Of a DNA stretch of 64,000 nucleotides, positions 34,713-43,222 are shown one piece after another (the stretch's first letter is position 1; the number at the start of each line of letters is the position of its first letter). The position numbers and the translations under genes are program-made. The stretch covers positions 1-64,000 of the forward strand of contig CAZPEP010000015.1 of assembly GCA_964585685.1 (NCBI GenBank), given 5' to 3'. Under the pieces are notes generated by a model. It saw only the letters and a program-made list of their open reading frames with translations, ran no database searches and had not been told where the DNA came from. Source of the stretch: JALHVH01 sp964585685 (GTDB lineage Bacteria > Acidobacteriota > Aminicenantia > Aminicenantales > Saccharicenantaceae).

Positions 34713-37445
34713 TCACGGGGTCCGGGCGGTCGCCTCCTTCATGAGGTCGGCAAAATTCGCGCCCTGCAGAAGGCCGGAAAGCTCGGCGTCCTTCATCAGG
34801 CCGGCGAAATTCGCGTCCGCCAGCAGATTGGCCATGTCCCCGGACCTCATGAGGTTGGTGAAATTCGCATCGGCCAGAAGGCTCGCGAAGCTCGCGCTCC
34901 TCATCAGGGCCGCAAAATTCGCGTCCTTCATCAGGCCGGCGAAGTTCGCGTCGGCCAGAAGGCCGGCGAAGCCCGCGTTCGCGATCAGACCGGCGAAGTT
35001 CGCATCTTTCATCAGGTTGGCGAACTCCGCGCGCCTGAGGAGGTCGGCGAACTCCGCGTTCTTCATCAGGTTGGCGAAGCTCGCGCTTTTCAACAGGCCG
35101 GCGAACTCCGCGCGCCTCAGCAGCGCGGCGAACTCGGCGCTCTTCATGAGATCAGCAAATTGTGCCCTTTTCAACAGGCCGGCGAACTCCGCATCCTTCA
35201 TCAGAGCGGCAAACTCCGCGCGTCTGAGAAGGTCGGCGAACTCGGCGCGCCTGAGAAGGCTGGCGAAGCTCGCGCTCTTCATTAGGGCCGCGAAATTCGC
35301 GTCCTTCATCAAATTGGCGAACTCCGCCTGCCTGGAGAGGTTGGCGAACTCGGCGTTCTTCATCAGATTCGCGAAGTTCGCGCCTTTCAAGAGGCCGGCG
35401 AAGTCGGGATCCTGCATCAGGCCGGCAAAGTTCGCGTTCTTCATCAGGCCGGCAAAGCTCGCGTCGGCCAGCAGACCGGCAAAGCTCGCGCTCTTCATCA
35501 GGCCGGCGAAATTCGCGTCCGCCAGCAGGCCGGCAAAGCTCGCGTTCGCCATCAGGCCGGCGAAATTCGCGTCCTTCATCAGGTCGGCGAAGTTCGCGTC
35601 GGCCAGAAGGTTGGCGAAGCTCGCGTTCGCGATCAGACCGGCAAAGTTCGCATCTTTCATCAGGCCGGCGAACTCCGCGCGCCTGAGAAGGTCGGCAAAC
35701 TCAGCGCTCTTCATCAGGTCGGCGAAGCTCGCGCTTTTCAACAGGCCGGCGAACTCCGCGCGCCTCAGCAGCGCGGCGAACTCGGCACTCTTCATGAGAT
35801 CAGCAAATTGTGCCCTTCTCAACAGGCCGGCAAACTCCGCGTCCCTCAGCAGGTTGGCGAATTCCGCGCGCCTGAGCAGGTCGGCGAATTCCGCGCGCCT
35901 GAGAAGGTTGGCGAAGCTCGCGCTCTTCATCAGGGCGGCAAAGTTCGCATCTTTCATCAGGTTAGCGAACTCCGCGCGCCTGAGAAGGTCGGCAAACTCG
36001 GCGCTCTTCATCAGGTTGGCGAAGCTCGCGCTCTTCATCAGGGCCGCGAAATTCGCGTCCTTCACCAGGCCGGCAAAGTTCGCGTTCTTCATCAGGTCCG
36101 CGAAATTCGCGTCCGCCAGCAGGCCGGCAAAGCTCGCCCTCTTTATAAGGCCGGCGAAGTTCGCGTCCGCCAGCAGACCGGCAAAGCTCGCGCTCTTCAT
36201 CAGGCCGGCGAAATTCGCGTTCTTCATCAGAGCCGCGAAATTCGCGTCCGCCAGCAGATTGGCAAAGCTCGCCCTTTTTATAAGGCCGGCGAAATTCGCG
36301 TCGGCCAGCAGGCCGGCAAAGCTCGCATCCGCGATCAAGCCGCCGAAATTCGCGTCCTTCATCAGATCGGCGAAGCTCGCGTCCGCCAGAAGGTTGGCGA
36401 ACTCGGTGTTCTTCATCAGGGCCGCGAAGCTCGCGCTTTTCAACAGGCCGGCGAACTCCGCGCGCCTCAGCAGCGCGGCGAACTCGGCGCTCTTCATGAG
36501 GTCAGCAAATTGTGCCCTTCTCAACAGGCCGGCAAACTCCGCGTCCCTCAGCAGGTTGGCGAATTCCGCGCGCCTGAGGAGGTCGGCGAACTCCGCGCGC
36601 CTGAGCAGGTCGGCAAACTCGGCGCGCCTGAGAAGGTTGGCGAAGCTCGCGCTCTTCATCAGGGCGGCAAAGTTCGCATCTTTCATCAGACCGGCGAAGC
36701 TCGCGTTCTTCATCAGGGCCGCGAAATTCGCGTCGGCCATCAGAGCGGTGAAGTTCGCGTCCGCCATCAGGGCCGCAAAACTCGCCTGCGCCAACATGTT
36801 CGCCAAGTTGGAGTCTTTCAGAAGGGCGGCAAAGTTCGCGTCCGCCATCAGGGCCGCGAAATTCGGGTCCCCCATGAGCTTCATGAAGCGGATGTTGCGA
36901 AGCATGTTCTGGAAATACGGATTCTGAAGGAGCTTGATGACGTCCGCCTTCGTCAGGACGACGTCCTTGGCCGTCAGCTGGACGGCCCTGTAGCGGTCGG
37001 CCTTGACGATGGTGCCGGAAAGATCGCCCTGGTCGGCCTTCTTTAGAAGATTGGGGCTGAAGACCACGATGAGAATCACCACGGCAGCGATAACGACCGC
37101 GCCGACCGAAAGAACTCGTTGTTTTGGGGTCATGAAATCCTCCTTTGACCTCTCCCTGCCTTGTCGATCCATATTCAAAATCTCTTCCTCAAAGACGGCC
37201 GGGACGGGAACGCGCCGTCCCGCGGCTTTACGGCCGATCTCATCGAGGACCTTAGCCTTGAAATCCGGCCCCGGCTCCGGGCCCTGACCGCTCCGGATGA
37301 GATCCATCACGGCCCGAAGTTCGCGGAAGCGGGTCCGGCCCTCGTCGCTTCCGTCCAGGTATTCTTTCAAGGCGCGGCTTTCGCCAGCGGAATTGGTCCC
37401 GTCCAATTCCTGGTTCATCAGCCGGAGCCGCTTTTTACCGATCAT
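34713..37445 (-). CDS. Membrane anti-sigma factor with 81 nine-residue repeats
   Basis: A 910-residue protein. Residues 1-105 look like an anti-sigma domain without zinc ligands (MNQELDGTNSAGESRALKEY, RTRFRELRAVMDLI). One membrane helix spans about 110-130 (VLSVGAVVIAAVVILIVVF). A short outer linker leads to residues 175-903, an unbroken array of 81 nine-residue units of consensus [DSRN]A[NSE]FA[ADGN]L[ML][AKR], such as DANFAALMK, RAEFADLLR and SASFAGLLA. The first units (NPYFQNMLR, DPNFAALMA) resemble STI1/DP-type motifs. The start overlaps the sigma gene by 11 bases, so coupling is expected. The array is Ala/Leu/Phe-rich and probably helical. I know of no described protein with this arrangement. 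Confidence 0.88.
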   Translation of the reverse strand: MIGKKRLRLMNQELDGTNSAGESRALKEYLDGSDEGRTRFRELRAVMDLIRSGQGPEPGPDFKAKVLDEIGRKAAGRRVPVPAVFEEEILNMDRQGRERSKEDFMTPKQRVLSVGAVVIAAVVILIVVFSPNLLKKADQGDLSGTIVKADRYRAVQLTAKDVVLTKADVIKLLQNPYFQNMLRNIRFMKLMGDPNFAALMADANFAALLKDSNLANMLAQASFAALMADANFTALMADANFAALMKNASFAGLMKDANFAALMKSASFANLLRRAEFADLLRRAEFADLLRRAEFANLLRDAEFAGLLRRAQFADLMKSAEFAALLRRAEFAGLLKSASFAALMKNTEFANLLADASFADLMKDANFGGLIADASFAGLLADANFAGLIKRASFANLLADANFAALMKNANFAGLMKSASFAGLLADANFAGLIKRASFAGLLADANFADLMKNANFAGLVKDANFAALMKSASFANLMKSAEFADLLRRAEFANLMKDANFAALMKSASFANLLRRAEFADLLRRAEFANLLRDAEFAGLLRRAQFADLMKSAEFAALLRRAEFAGLLKSASFADLMKSAEFADLLRRAEFAGLMKDANFAGLIANASFANLLADANFADLMKDANFAGLMANASFAGLLADANFAGLMKSASFAGLLADASFAGLMKNANFAGLMQDPDFAGLLKGANFANLMKNAEFANLSRQAEFANLMKDANFAALMKSASFASLLRRAEFADLLRRAEFAALMKDAEFAGLLKRAQFADLMKSAEFAALLRRAEFAGLLKSASFANLMKNAEFADLLRRAEFANLMKDANFAGLIANAGFAGLLADANFAGLMKDANFAALMRSASFASLLADANFTNLMRSGDMANLLADANFAGLMKDAELSGLLQGANFADLMKEATARTP
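34737..36923 (-). repeat. 27-bp tandem repeat array, 81 coding units
   Basis: The array is 2,187 bases, exactly 81 x 27, all in frame. A block containing the rare unit RAQFADLMK and its neighbours recurs three times. The marker TGTGCCC begins at 35161, 35809 and 36511, spacings of 648 (24 units) and 702 (26 units), so large blocks were duplicated inside the array. Confidence 0.95.
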
Positions 37446-37983
37446 GGGCCGTCCACCCGTCCTGCCGGAGGACCTCCCTCAGCTTGTGACGCGCCGAAAA
37501 CAGCTTCGATTTCACTTTCTTTTCCGACAGCCCGAGCGTCAGGCCGATGTCCTTATAGGAGAAGCCGTCGGCGCCCAGGGCCAGAAGAGCTCTCTGGGAC
37601 GCGTTCAACCCCCTCAAGGCCTTCTCGATCCTCTCGCCCAATTCGCCGGCCGCGAGCTCGTCGTCAGGACTCGGGACCGCGGCCGGCCAGGACGGGTCGG
37701 GATCGGCCCGCCGGTTCCGCCTATCGACAAAATTCAACGATTCGTTGACGGCGATCCGGTACAGCCAGCTGAAGAGCTTGTATCGGGGATCGAACGAAGA
37801 CAGGCTCGCGAAGGCCTTGACAAAGACGGATTGGGAGATATCCCGGGCGTCTTCGGAGTTGCGAACGATGCGATAGGCCAAGCTTAACACCGGCTTCTGA
37901 TATCGGACGATGATCGCTTCAAAGGCGTCGACCTTGCCCCGGAGGCACGCGCGAACGGCCTCGAGATCTTTGTCTTCAATCAT
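37435..37983 (-). CDS. ECF sigma factor
   Basis: A 182-residue sigma-70 family protein of ECF size. Region 2 spans about 20-85 (VRYQKPVLSLAYRIVRNSED, FVKAFASLSSFDPRYKLFSW, LYRIAVNESLNFVDRRNRR) and region 4 about 120-175 (LNASQRALLALGADGFSYKD, IGLTLGLSEKKVKSKLFSAR, helix-turn-helix). It should direct RNA polymerase to a small regulon when freed from the anti-sigma factor. No good ribosome site precedes the ATG at 37983, which might limit expression. A strong housekeeping promoter lies about 160 bases upstream. Confidence 0.94.
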   Translation of the reverse strand: MIEDKDLEAVRACLRGKVDAFEAIIVRYQKPVLSLAYRIVRNSEDARDISQSVFVKAFASLSSFDPRYKLFSWLYRIAVNESLNFVDRRNRRADPDPSWPAAVPSPDDELAAGELGERIEKALRGLNASQRALLALGADGFSYKDIGLTLGLSEKKVKSKLFSARHKLREVLRQDGWTAHDR

Positions 37984-38145
37984 AATTACAATCGAACGGG
38001 CCCCAAGTTGGCCTTTCCCCGAAAATTTCGCGGACTCCCCGCGGCAGAACGGGACCGGAGATACCGCGACAGGCGAACGCGGGGGGAAACAGGTTCAATA
38101 TCGAATATCCCAAATTGCCGTTCAACACTGGCCGAAGATATCCAA

Positions 38146-38175
38146 TGTATACTTTGTCTCGAACGATCGTGTCAA
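38146..38175 (-). promoter_or_regulatory. Promoter of the sigma/anti-sigma operon
   Basis: TTGACA (38170-38175), 18 bases, TATACA (38146-38151). The leader to the sigma start is about 155 bases and shows no open frame I trust. Confidence 0.75.
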
Positions 38176-38185
38176 GGTCTTTGGC

Positions 38186-38213
38186 TTGACTGGGCGTCGA
38201 AATGTCATAAAAT
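38186..38213 (+). promoter_or_regulatory. Promoter of prsW-like gene
   Basis: TTGACT (38186-38191), 16 bases, TAAAAT (38208-38213), 18 bases before the ATG. It is back to back with the sigma operon promoter, 11 bases apart. Confidence 0.75.
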
Positions 38214-38231
38214 GACAGGCGAACTTCTCCC

Positions 38232-39257
38232 ATGTCAGGAATCATTTCGTTCTCCGCGCCGAAGATCCTGGTCGCCCTCTTGCCGGTCCTGATCTTCCTG
38301 CTCGTCCTGGTTTTCATGGACAGCTACAAGCTGGTCAGGCCGAGTATGCTGTGCTTTGCCATTCTCGGAGGCGCGGCGGCCGCGGGAACGAGCTATTTCC
38401 TGAATTCGGAGCTGATCCATCTCTTCCAGAACGATTTTTTCGTATATTCCCGTTATGCCTCCCCCTTGGTCGAGGAAGCGTTCAAAGCGGTCGTCCTGCT
38501 CTGCTTCTTCCAAGCCCAGAGGATCGGCTTCCTCGTCGACGGGGCGATCCTGGGATTCGCCGCAGGCGCAGGATTCTCCCTGTTCGAGAACGTCTATTAC
38601 TTGAGCACTACGCCCGAAGCCAATCTCGGCGTCTGGGTGATCCGCGGATTCGGGACGGCAATGATGCACGGCGGGACGATCGCCATTTTCGCCGTCGTCA
38701 CCAAGGCCTTGGCCGACCGTCGGGCCAGGAACGTCTGGGGTCTGTGCCTCCCGGGCCTCGGCCTGTCCTTTGTCCTCCATTCCGCATTCAACCATTTTCT
38801 CCTGCCGCCCCTCGTCACGACGGCGGCCATGCTCGTCGTCCTGCCGCTCGTCGCCGTCAATCTTTTCATCATCAGTGAAAAGGGCACCCGGAAATGGCTG
38901 GATGTGGGCTTCGATTCGGACGTCGAGCTCCTGGGCCTCCTCACCGCGGGCCGCCTGTCGACGACCAACATCGGGAAATACCTCATATCCCTCAAGGGCA
39001 GATTCGCGGGCGAGGTCTTGGCCGATATGCTCTGCCTGATCCGGATCCACCTCGAGCTTTCCATCAGCGCCAAGGGCATCCTGCTGATGAAGGAGGCCGG
39101 CTTCCCGGTCAAGCCGGAAGCGAACGTTCGCGAAAAATTCGAGGAATTGACGTATTTGGAAAGGAGCGTCGGCAAGACGGGGATGCGGGTGGTCGGTCCG
39201 ATCCTCCATCGCAGCCGGCAGGACCTCTGGGAACTGCACATGCTGGGACGGAAATGA
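38232..39257 (+). CDS. prsW: PrsW-family intramembrane metalloprotease
   Basis: A 341-residue membrane protein with about seven to eight helices in residues 1-220 and a soluble C-terminal domain. The family motifs are complete: EExxK (Glu81, Glu82, Lys85), FExxxY (Phe118, Glu119, Tyr123), His146, and HxxxxH (His183, His188). In Bacillus subtilis PrsW makes the first cut in the anti-sigma factor RsiW. Here it is divergent from an ECF sigma/anti-sigma pair, 248 bases away, so that anti-sigma factor is the obvious substrate. The C-terminal extension (about 220-341) is not part of the basic family. Confidence 0.9.
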   Translation: MSGIISFSAPKILVALLPVLIFLLVLVFMDSYKLVRPSMLCFAILGGAAAAGTSYFLNSELIHLFQNDFFVYSRYASPLVEEAFKAVVLLCFFQAQRIGFLVDGAILGFAAGAGFSLFENVYYLSTTPEANLGVWVIRGFGTAMMHGGTIAIFAVVTKALADRRARNVWGLCLPGLGLSFVLHSAFNHFLLPPLVTTAAMLVVLPLVAVNLFIISEKGTRKWLDVGFDSDVELLGLLTAGRLSTTNIGKYLISLKGRFAGEVLADMLCLIRIHLELSISAKGILLMKEAGFPVKPEANVREKFEELTYLERSVGKTGMRVVGPILHRSRQDLWELHMLGRK

Positions 39258-39287
39258 CCGGGGAACAGCGGTAAGTCCCGCCCCGGC

Positions 39288-40868
39288 TCAGGGCTCGGAG
39301 GGAACGCGGCCGGCAGGCCCCTTGAAGGCGAGGGCCACCATCGTGATATCGTCCGAGGGCGGGGTTGCCCCCGCGAAGGCCTGGACGGCGGCTCTCATGT
39401 GCCGGACGAGGTCGGCCGCGCCCATCCCCCCTCCTTCGCCGAAACAATTCTTCAACCGAGCCTCGGAAAACAACTCCTGGTTCACGTTCATCGCTTCCGA
39501 CATTCCGTCCGTATACAGGAGAATGCCGTCGCCGGGCATCAATTTCCGCGTCGCCGTCGGGTACGAACACCCATCGACCGCTCCGAGGACTGTCCCGGTC
39601 GGGCCGGCCAGTATCTCGAACCGGTCCGGACCCGCCGAAACGAGCGGGGGCGGATGCCCGCCATTCGAATACCGGACCTCCCCCGTCTCCACGTTCAGGA
39701 TGAGGAGGAACACCGTTACGAACATCATGGTTTCATTGTCGGGAAGGAGCGTCCGGTTGACCCGCCCCAGGATCTCCCCGGGAGAAAGACCGCGCAGGGC
39801 TTCGGCTTTCAGAAGTGTTTTGCAGATGGCCATGAACAAGGCGGCCGGAACACCCTTGCCGGAGACGTCGCCGATCACGACGCAAAGGTGCTTGTTGTCG
39901 ACGAAAAAGAAATCATAGAAATCTCCGCCCACCTCCTTGGCCGGCTCCATCGTCGCGAAGATCTCGAACTCGGCCCGGTCCGGGAACGGGGGGAAGACAC
40001 GGGGCAGCATGCCGACCTGAATGTCGCGGGCGATCCGCAGCTCGCTCTGGATCCGTTCCTTGGCCTCGGTTTCCGCCCGCAGGTTCTCGATGAAGCGTCT
40101 GATGCACAGATGCACGAGCTGGAAGGCGAGGGCGGAATCCCGGTTGAAGAGTCGGATGACATCCTCCTTATCGATCGAGTACGCCACCAGGTCCTCTTCG
40201 CAGACAGCCGAGGCCGTTCGGGCATGGAAGGGCGAAAGGATCCCCATCTCGCCGATGATTTCCCCCTCCTTCACGACCTTGCCGATCTCCAAAAGATTGA
40301 GCGATCCGCGGGCGATATAATACATCTTGTCCGCCCGGTCCCCCGCCAAAAAAAGAGTCTCCCCTTTCTTGAAGGTCTCCCGGGCCATGGCCTCCAACGG
40401 GAATCGCAGGCCTTCATCGGCCGTCCTGGCGGCGGATGACCCCGGCCCGGAAGCCTGTCTCTGCAGGCCGAAGGCGAGCGACAGGATGTTCTTTTCGCCC
40501 TCCCGGCGGGAGGCCGCCTTGTCGGCCATCCGCCCGATAAAAAAAACACCCAATCCGCCGACCTTGCGCTCTTCAAGGCCGGCCTGGAGGTCCGGAGCCG
40601 GGGCCGACCGCAGATCGAAAGGCGATCCCGTGTCTTCGATCTCGATCACGGCCTGGGCGGGGTCGACCCCTTTCAGCCATCGCAATTCGACCTCCCCCCG
40701 GCCCTGGGGATAGGCATGACGGATGATATTGACGATCGCTTCTTCGACGGCCAGTTGGATCTCCTCGACCCGGGAGGGCGAAAACCCGCTTTCGGCGGCG
40801 CGGTCGGCGACGAAGCTACGGAACTCGTCCAGCGACTCGAGACGGGCCGATAAACGAAGATGGGCCAT
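39288..40868 (-). CDS. RsbW-like kinase, cNMP-binding and SpoIIE phosphatase fusion
   Basis: A 526-residue signalling protein with three domains. Residues 1-135 are an anti-sigma-type HATPase kinase (IQLAVEEAIVNIIRHAYPQG, IEIEDTGSPFD, GGLGVFFIGRMAD). Residues about 150-265 are a cyclic-nucleotide-binding-like domain (KKGETLFLAGDRADKMYYIA, GEIIGEMGILS). Residues about 290-520 are a PP2C/SpoIIE phosphatase (AKEVGGDFYDFF, VIGDVSGKGVPAAL, LLYTDGMSEAMN, SDDITMVAL). Kinase and phosphatase of a partner switch thus sit in one chain. The STAS protein 24 bases upstream is the likely substrate of both. Confidence 0.9.
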   Translation of the reverse strand: MAHLRLSARLESLDEFRSFVADRAAESGFSPSRVEEIQLAVEEAIVNIIRHAYPQGRGEVELRWLKGVDPAQAVIEIEDTGSPFDLRSAPAPDLQAGLEERKVGGLGVFFIGRMADKAASRREGEKNILSLAFGLQRQASGPGSSAARTADEGLRFPLEAMARETFKKGETLFLAGDRADKMYYIARGSLNLLEIGKVVKEGEIIGEMGILSPFHARTASAVCEEDLVAYSIDKEDVIRLFNRDSALAFQLVHLCIRRFIENLRAETEAKERIQSELRIARDIQVGMLPRVFPPFPDRAEFEIFATMEPAKEVGGDFYDFFFVDNKHLCVVIGDVSGKGVPAALFMAICKTLLKAEALRGLSPGEILGRVNRTLLPDNETMMFVTVFLLILNVETGEVRYSNGGHPPPLVSAGPDRFEILAGPTGTVLGAVDGCSYPTATRKLMPGDGILLYTDGMSEAMNVNQELFSEARLKNCFGEGGGMGAADLVRHMRAAVQAFAGATPPSDDITMVALAFKGPAGRVPSEP

Positions 40869-40892
40869 CGGTAGGTTCCCTCCCCCGGAGTT

Positions 40893-41225
40893 TCAAACTT
40901 GTCTGAGCGCGGCTTCGACCGAATCCACGACGGTGAAGATCGAGCCGAATCCGGAGATCGCGAAGACCTCTTTGACCACGTCCTTCAAGGACGCGATAAC
41001 GACCTTGCCTTTCTTGGACGACAGCTTCTTGCCCAGGATAAGCAGACTGCGCAGCCCCGCGCTGCTGATGTATTCCAGGCCCCCGAAATCGAGGACCAAC
41101 ATGACCGCTCCGGCAGCGATCCACTCCTCGCATTTCCGGTCGAACTCCGGGGCGGAGACGGCGTCCATCCGTCCCTCGACCTTGATGATGAGGCGCCCGT
41201 TTTCCGTTCTTCCTTCGATCTTCAT
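40893..41225 (-). CDS. STAS-domain anti-sigma factor antagonist
   Basis: A 110-residue SpoIIAA/RsbV-like protein. The phosphorylation site is Ser54 in GLEYISSAGLRSLLILGK, followed by KGKVVIASLKDVVKEVFAIS. It should be phosphorylated by the HATPase domain and dephosphorylated by the SpoIIE domain of the next gene, freeing or holding a partner. No sigma-B-like factor is adjacent, so the output is unknown; other partners are possible. It has its own strong promoter. Confidence 0.92.
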   Translation of the reverse strand: MKIEGRTENGRLIIKVEGRMDAVSAPEFDRKCEEWIAAGAVMLVLDFGGLEYISSAGLRSLLILGKKLSSKKGKVVIASLKDVVKEVFAISGFGSIFTVVDSVEAALRQV

Positions 41226-41273
41226 GCTTGGCCTCGGTTCTCAATGACATCCGCGGACGAGTGTCCCGAATGG

Positions 41274-41303
41274 ATTCTATCGTCGGCCGCAGACGCCTGT
41301 CAA
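41274..41303 (-). promoter_or_regulatory. Promoter of the STAS-phosphatase operon
   Basis: TTGACA (41298-41303), 18 bases, TAGAAT (41274-41279), about 50 bases before the start. The rest of the 371-base gap to 41596 shows no gene and no convincing plus-strand promoter. Confidence 0.8.
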
Positions 41304-41596
41304 CTCGCGTGCGGGGACGCCCCGGGGGCGTATCTCGCGGCCCCTCGATCCCGGCGCGCCGAATTCGGGATATTCCGAGTGTTGCCGGAAGGGAATCCGG
41401 TTCGGTGCCGGATAGATCGAAGAGGATACAGGCCGCGAGCACCGGAGGCCGGAAAGCTTGAAAATCCCGCTTTAGAGATGATACATTAAGCTGAGGCAGA
41501 GCAACGGCCCTCTTGAAAACGGTTATATGCTCCAGGAACGGGATGACAAATCGGCGCTATTTTGAATAGTCAAAGCGAGCAAAGGAGGCCCGACCG

Positions 41597-43024
41597 ATGA
41601 AAATCCTGGGTCAAGACGTCGAAACCCTTCCCGAGGTCCCCTCTCCCCCTCCCTTCCGGAAATTCATGGTCTACATCGGTCCGGCCATGATGACCATCGC
41701 CCTGGGCCTCGGCACAAGCGAGCTCATCCTCTACCCACGGCTGACGGCCGAGTTCGGCACCGGGTGGGTCGGAATGATGGTCCTCTCGCTCATCTTCCAG
41801 ACCGTCTGGGCCCAGGAAATGGCCCGCTGGACGGTCATGACAGGCGAGCACGGCGTGAAGTTCAACTCCCGGATCATCTCCTCGGTGGGCGCGCTCGTTG
41901 CCATTACCTTCTTCATGTTCATCGCCTTCGCCATCCCGGCCTGGGCGAGCGTCGCCGCCACGGCCCTCCTCGAGCTCGTCAAGTGGCCGGCGGCAAAGGA
42001 GATCGGCACGGTCTTCTGGGCCTACGTGTCGTTCCTCCTCGTCTTCGCCGTCGTCTTCCTATCCAAGGTCGCCCGGAGCTGGATCGAGCGCATCGCCACC
42101 GTGGCCACGCTCCTCGCCTGGGGCCTGCTCATCGTCGCGGCCATCACCACGATCAAGCTGGGCAGCGTCGCCGACATCGGCAAGCACCTCATCTTCTGGG
42201 ATATCCCGGAGAAGATGAACTGGTGGATCCTGGGTTCGACGCTGGCCTGGGTCGGCGGCGGGCCGACACTGCTCTGGTACACGTACTGGATGAAGGACGC
42301 CGGCTGGGGCATGGCCCGTAACTTCGGTTCGATCCCGGGCGGCATGGGCAAGACCGTCAAGATCCGGTCCGAGGGACAGTTCCCGGAATTCACGCCGGAA
42401 AACGTGTCCCGCCTCCGGGTCTGGCTCGGCCGGTCGAATCTCGTCCTGTGGGGGGCCTATTTCGTCGGGAGCCTTATGACGATCCTGATCGTGGTCGGGC
42501 TTTCGGACTCGATCTTAAGGCCCCGGGGCCTCGTCCCGAGCGGCTTCGACGTCATCAAGCACCAGGCCCTGTTCTTCAAAGAACCGTTGGGAGCTTTCGG
42601 AGCGGTCCTCTTCCTGGTCATGGCCTGGCTCTTCTTCTTCAACAACCAGATGGCCATCTCCGAGGCCGTGGTCCGGCAGAACGCCGACGCGACCATGACC
42701 TTCCTGCGCAAGTTCGACACCAAGAAGGTCTACTTCGTCTGGTGGGGGATCTACCTGGCTATTTCCTTCGTGCTGATCGCGCTCCAATACTTCGGCGGGA
42801 AGATCAATCCTTTCAGCTTCGTCACTTACTCGGCCATGCTTTCGCTCGTCAGCCTGGTCGTCTCGGTCTTCGCCACGATCATCGGCAAAATCGTCCTCTA
42901 TAAGGGCTTCCCCAAAGAGCTGAGGCCGAGCCTGCTGTCGGTGGTCGTGCTGAGCGCCGGTTTCATCTTTTATGTCTACATCATCGTCCGGGCCCTGCTG
43001 AGTTTTTTCGGGAAGGCTTCCTAA
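41597..43024 (+). CDS. Nramp-related membrane transporter
   Basis: A 475-residue protein with about 11-12 membrane helices that matches the Nramp/APC fold family (YIGPAMMTIALGLGTSELIL, WAQEMARWTVMTGEHGVKFN, FLVMAWLFFFNNQMAISEAV). Canonical Nramp proteins carry DPGN in helix 1 and MPH in helix 6 to bind manganese or iron. The helix 1 site here reads ALGLGTSE and I see no MPH, so the substrate may not be a transition metal. AGGAGG lies ten bases before the ATG. It is a single gene; the upstream neighbours are divergent. Confidence 0.8.
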   Translation: MKILGQDVETLPEVPSPPPFRKFMVYIGPAMMTIALGLGTSELILYPRLTAEFGTGWVGMMVLSLIFQTVWAQEMARWTVMTGEHGVKFNSRIISSVGALVAITFFMFIAFAIPAWASVAATALLELVKWPAAKEIGTVFWAYVSFLLVFAVVFLSKVARSWIERIATVATLLAWGLLIVAAITTIKLGSVADIGKHLIFWDIPEKMNWWILGSTLAWVGGGPTLLWYTYWMKDAGWGMARNFGSIPGGMGKTVKIRSEGQFPEFTPENVSRLRVWLGRSNLVLWGAYFVGSLMTILIVVGLSDSILRPRGLVPSGFDVIKHQALFFKEPLGAFGAVLFLVMAWLFFFNNQMAISEAVVRQNADATMTFLRKFDTKKVYFVWWGIYLAISFVLIALQYFGGKINPFSFVTYSAMLSLVSLVVSVFATIIGKIVLYKGFPKELRPSLLSVVVLSAGFIFYVYIIVRALLSFFGKAS

Positions 43025-43158
43025 CATAGATAACATGCGTTTTGAACATCACATAACGGAAGCCTGGGGGAGCATGGGATGGCAGCCCTAGCCAAAAAAG
43101 GACCAAACATCCGCGCCCGACATGAAGGCGGGGTGCCGGAGGCTGATAGGACAAGAGG

Positions 43159-43180
43159 ACAACCTTTGTTGTGGTAGAAT
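43159..43180 (+). promoter_or_regulatory. Extended -10 promoter and palindrome before the ADH-AOR operon
   Basis: TAGAAT (43175-43180) has an extended -10 TG at 43172-43173 and no good -35 box. A perfect palindrome ACAAC-4-GTTGT at 43159-43172 lies where the -35/-10 spacer would be, a likely operator. Confidence 0.5.
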
Positions 43181-43222
43181 AGGGTTTTCATACTCAATCA
43201 CTCATGAATGAATGGAATTGAT

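Noticed and set aside
34737..36923. CRISPR array
   Set aside because: Units are 27 bp, contiguous, variable and coding. There are no spacers and no cas genes.
34737..36923. Pentapeptide-repeat protein
   Set aside because: The period is nine residues, not five, and the A(D/N)LXX pattern is absent.
34741..37046. Very long open frames on the plus strand across the repeat array (728 and 412 codons)
   Set aside because: They arise because the 27-bp unit is a multiple of three and lacks stops in several frames. They have no ribosome site or promoter, and the minus-strand frame has a membrane helix, sigma partner and terminator.
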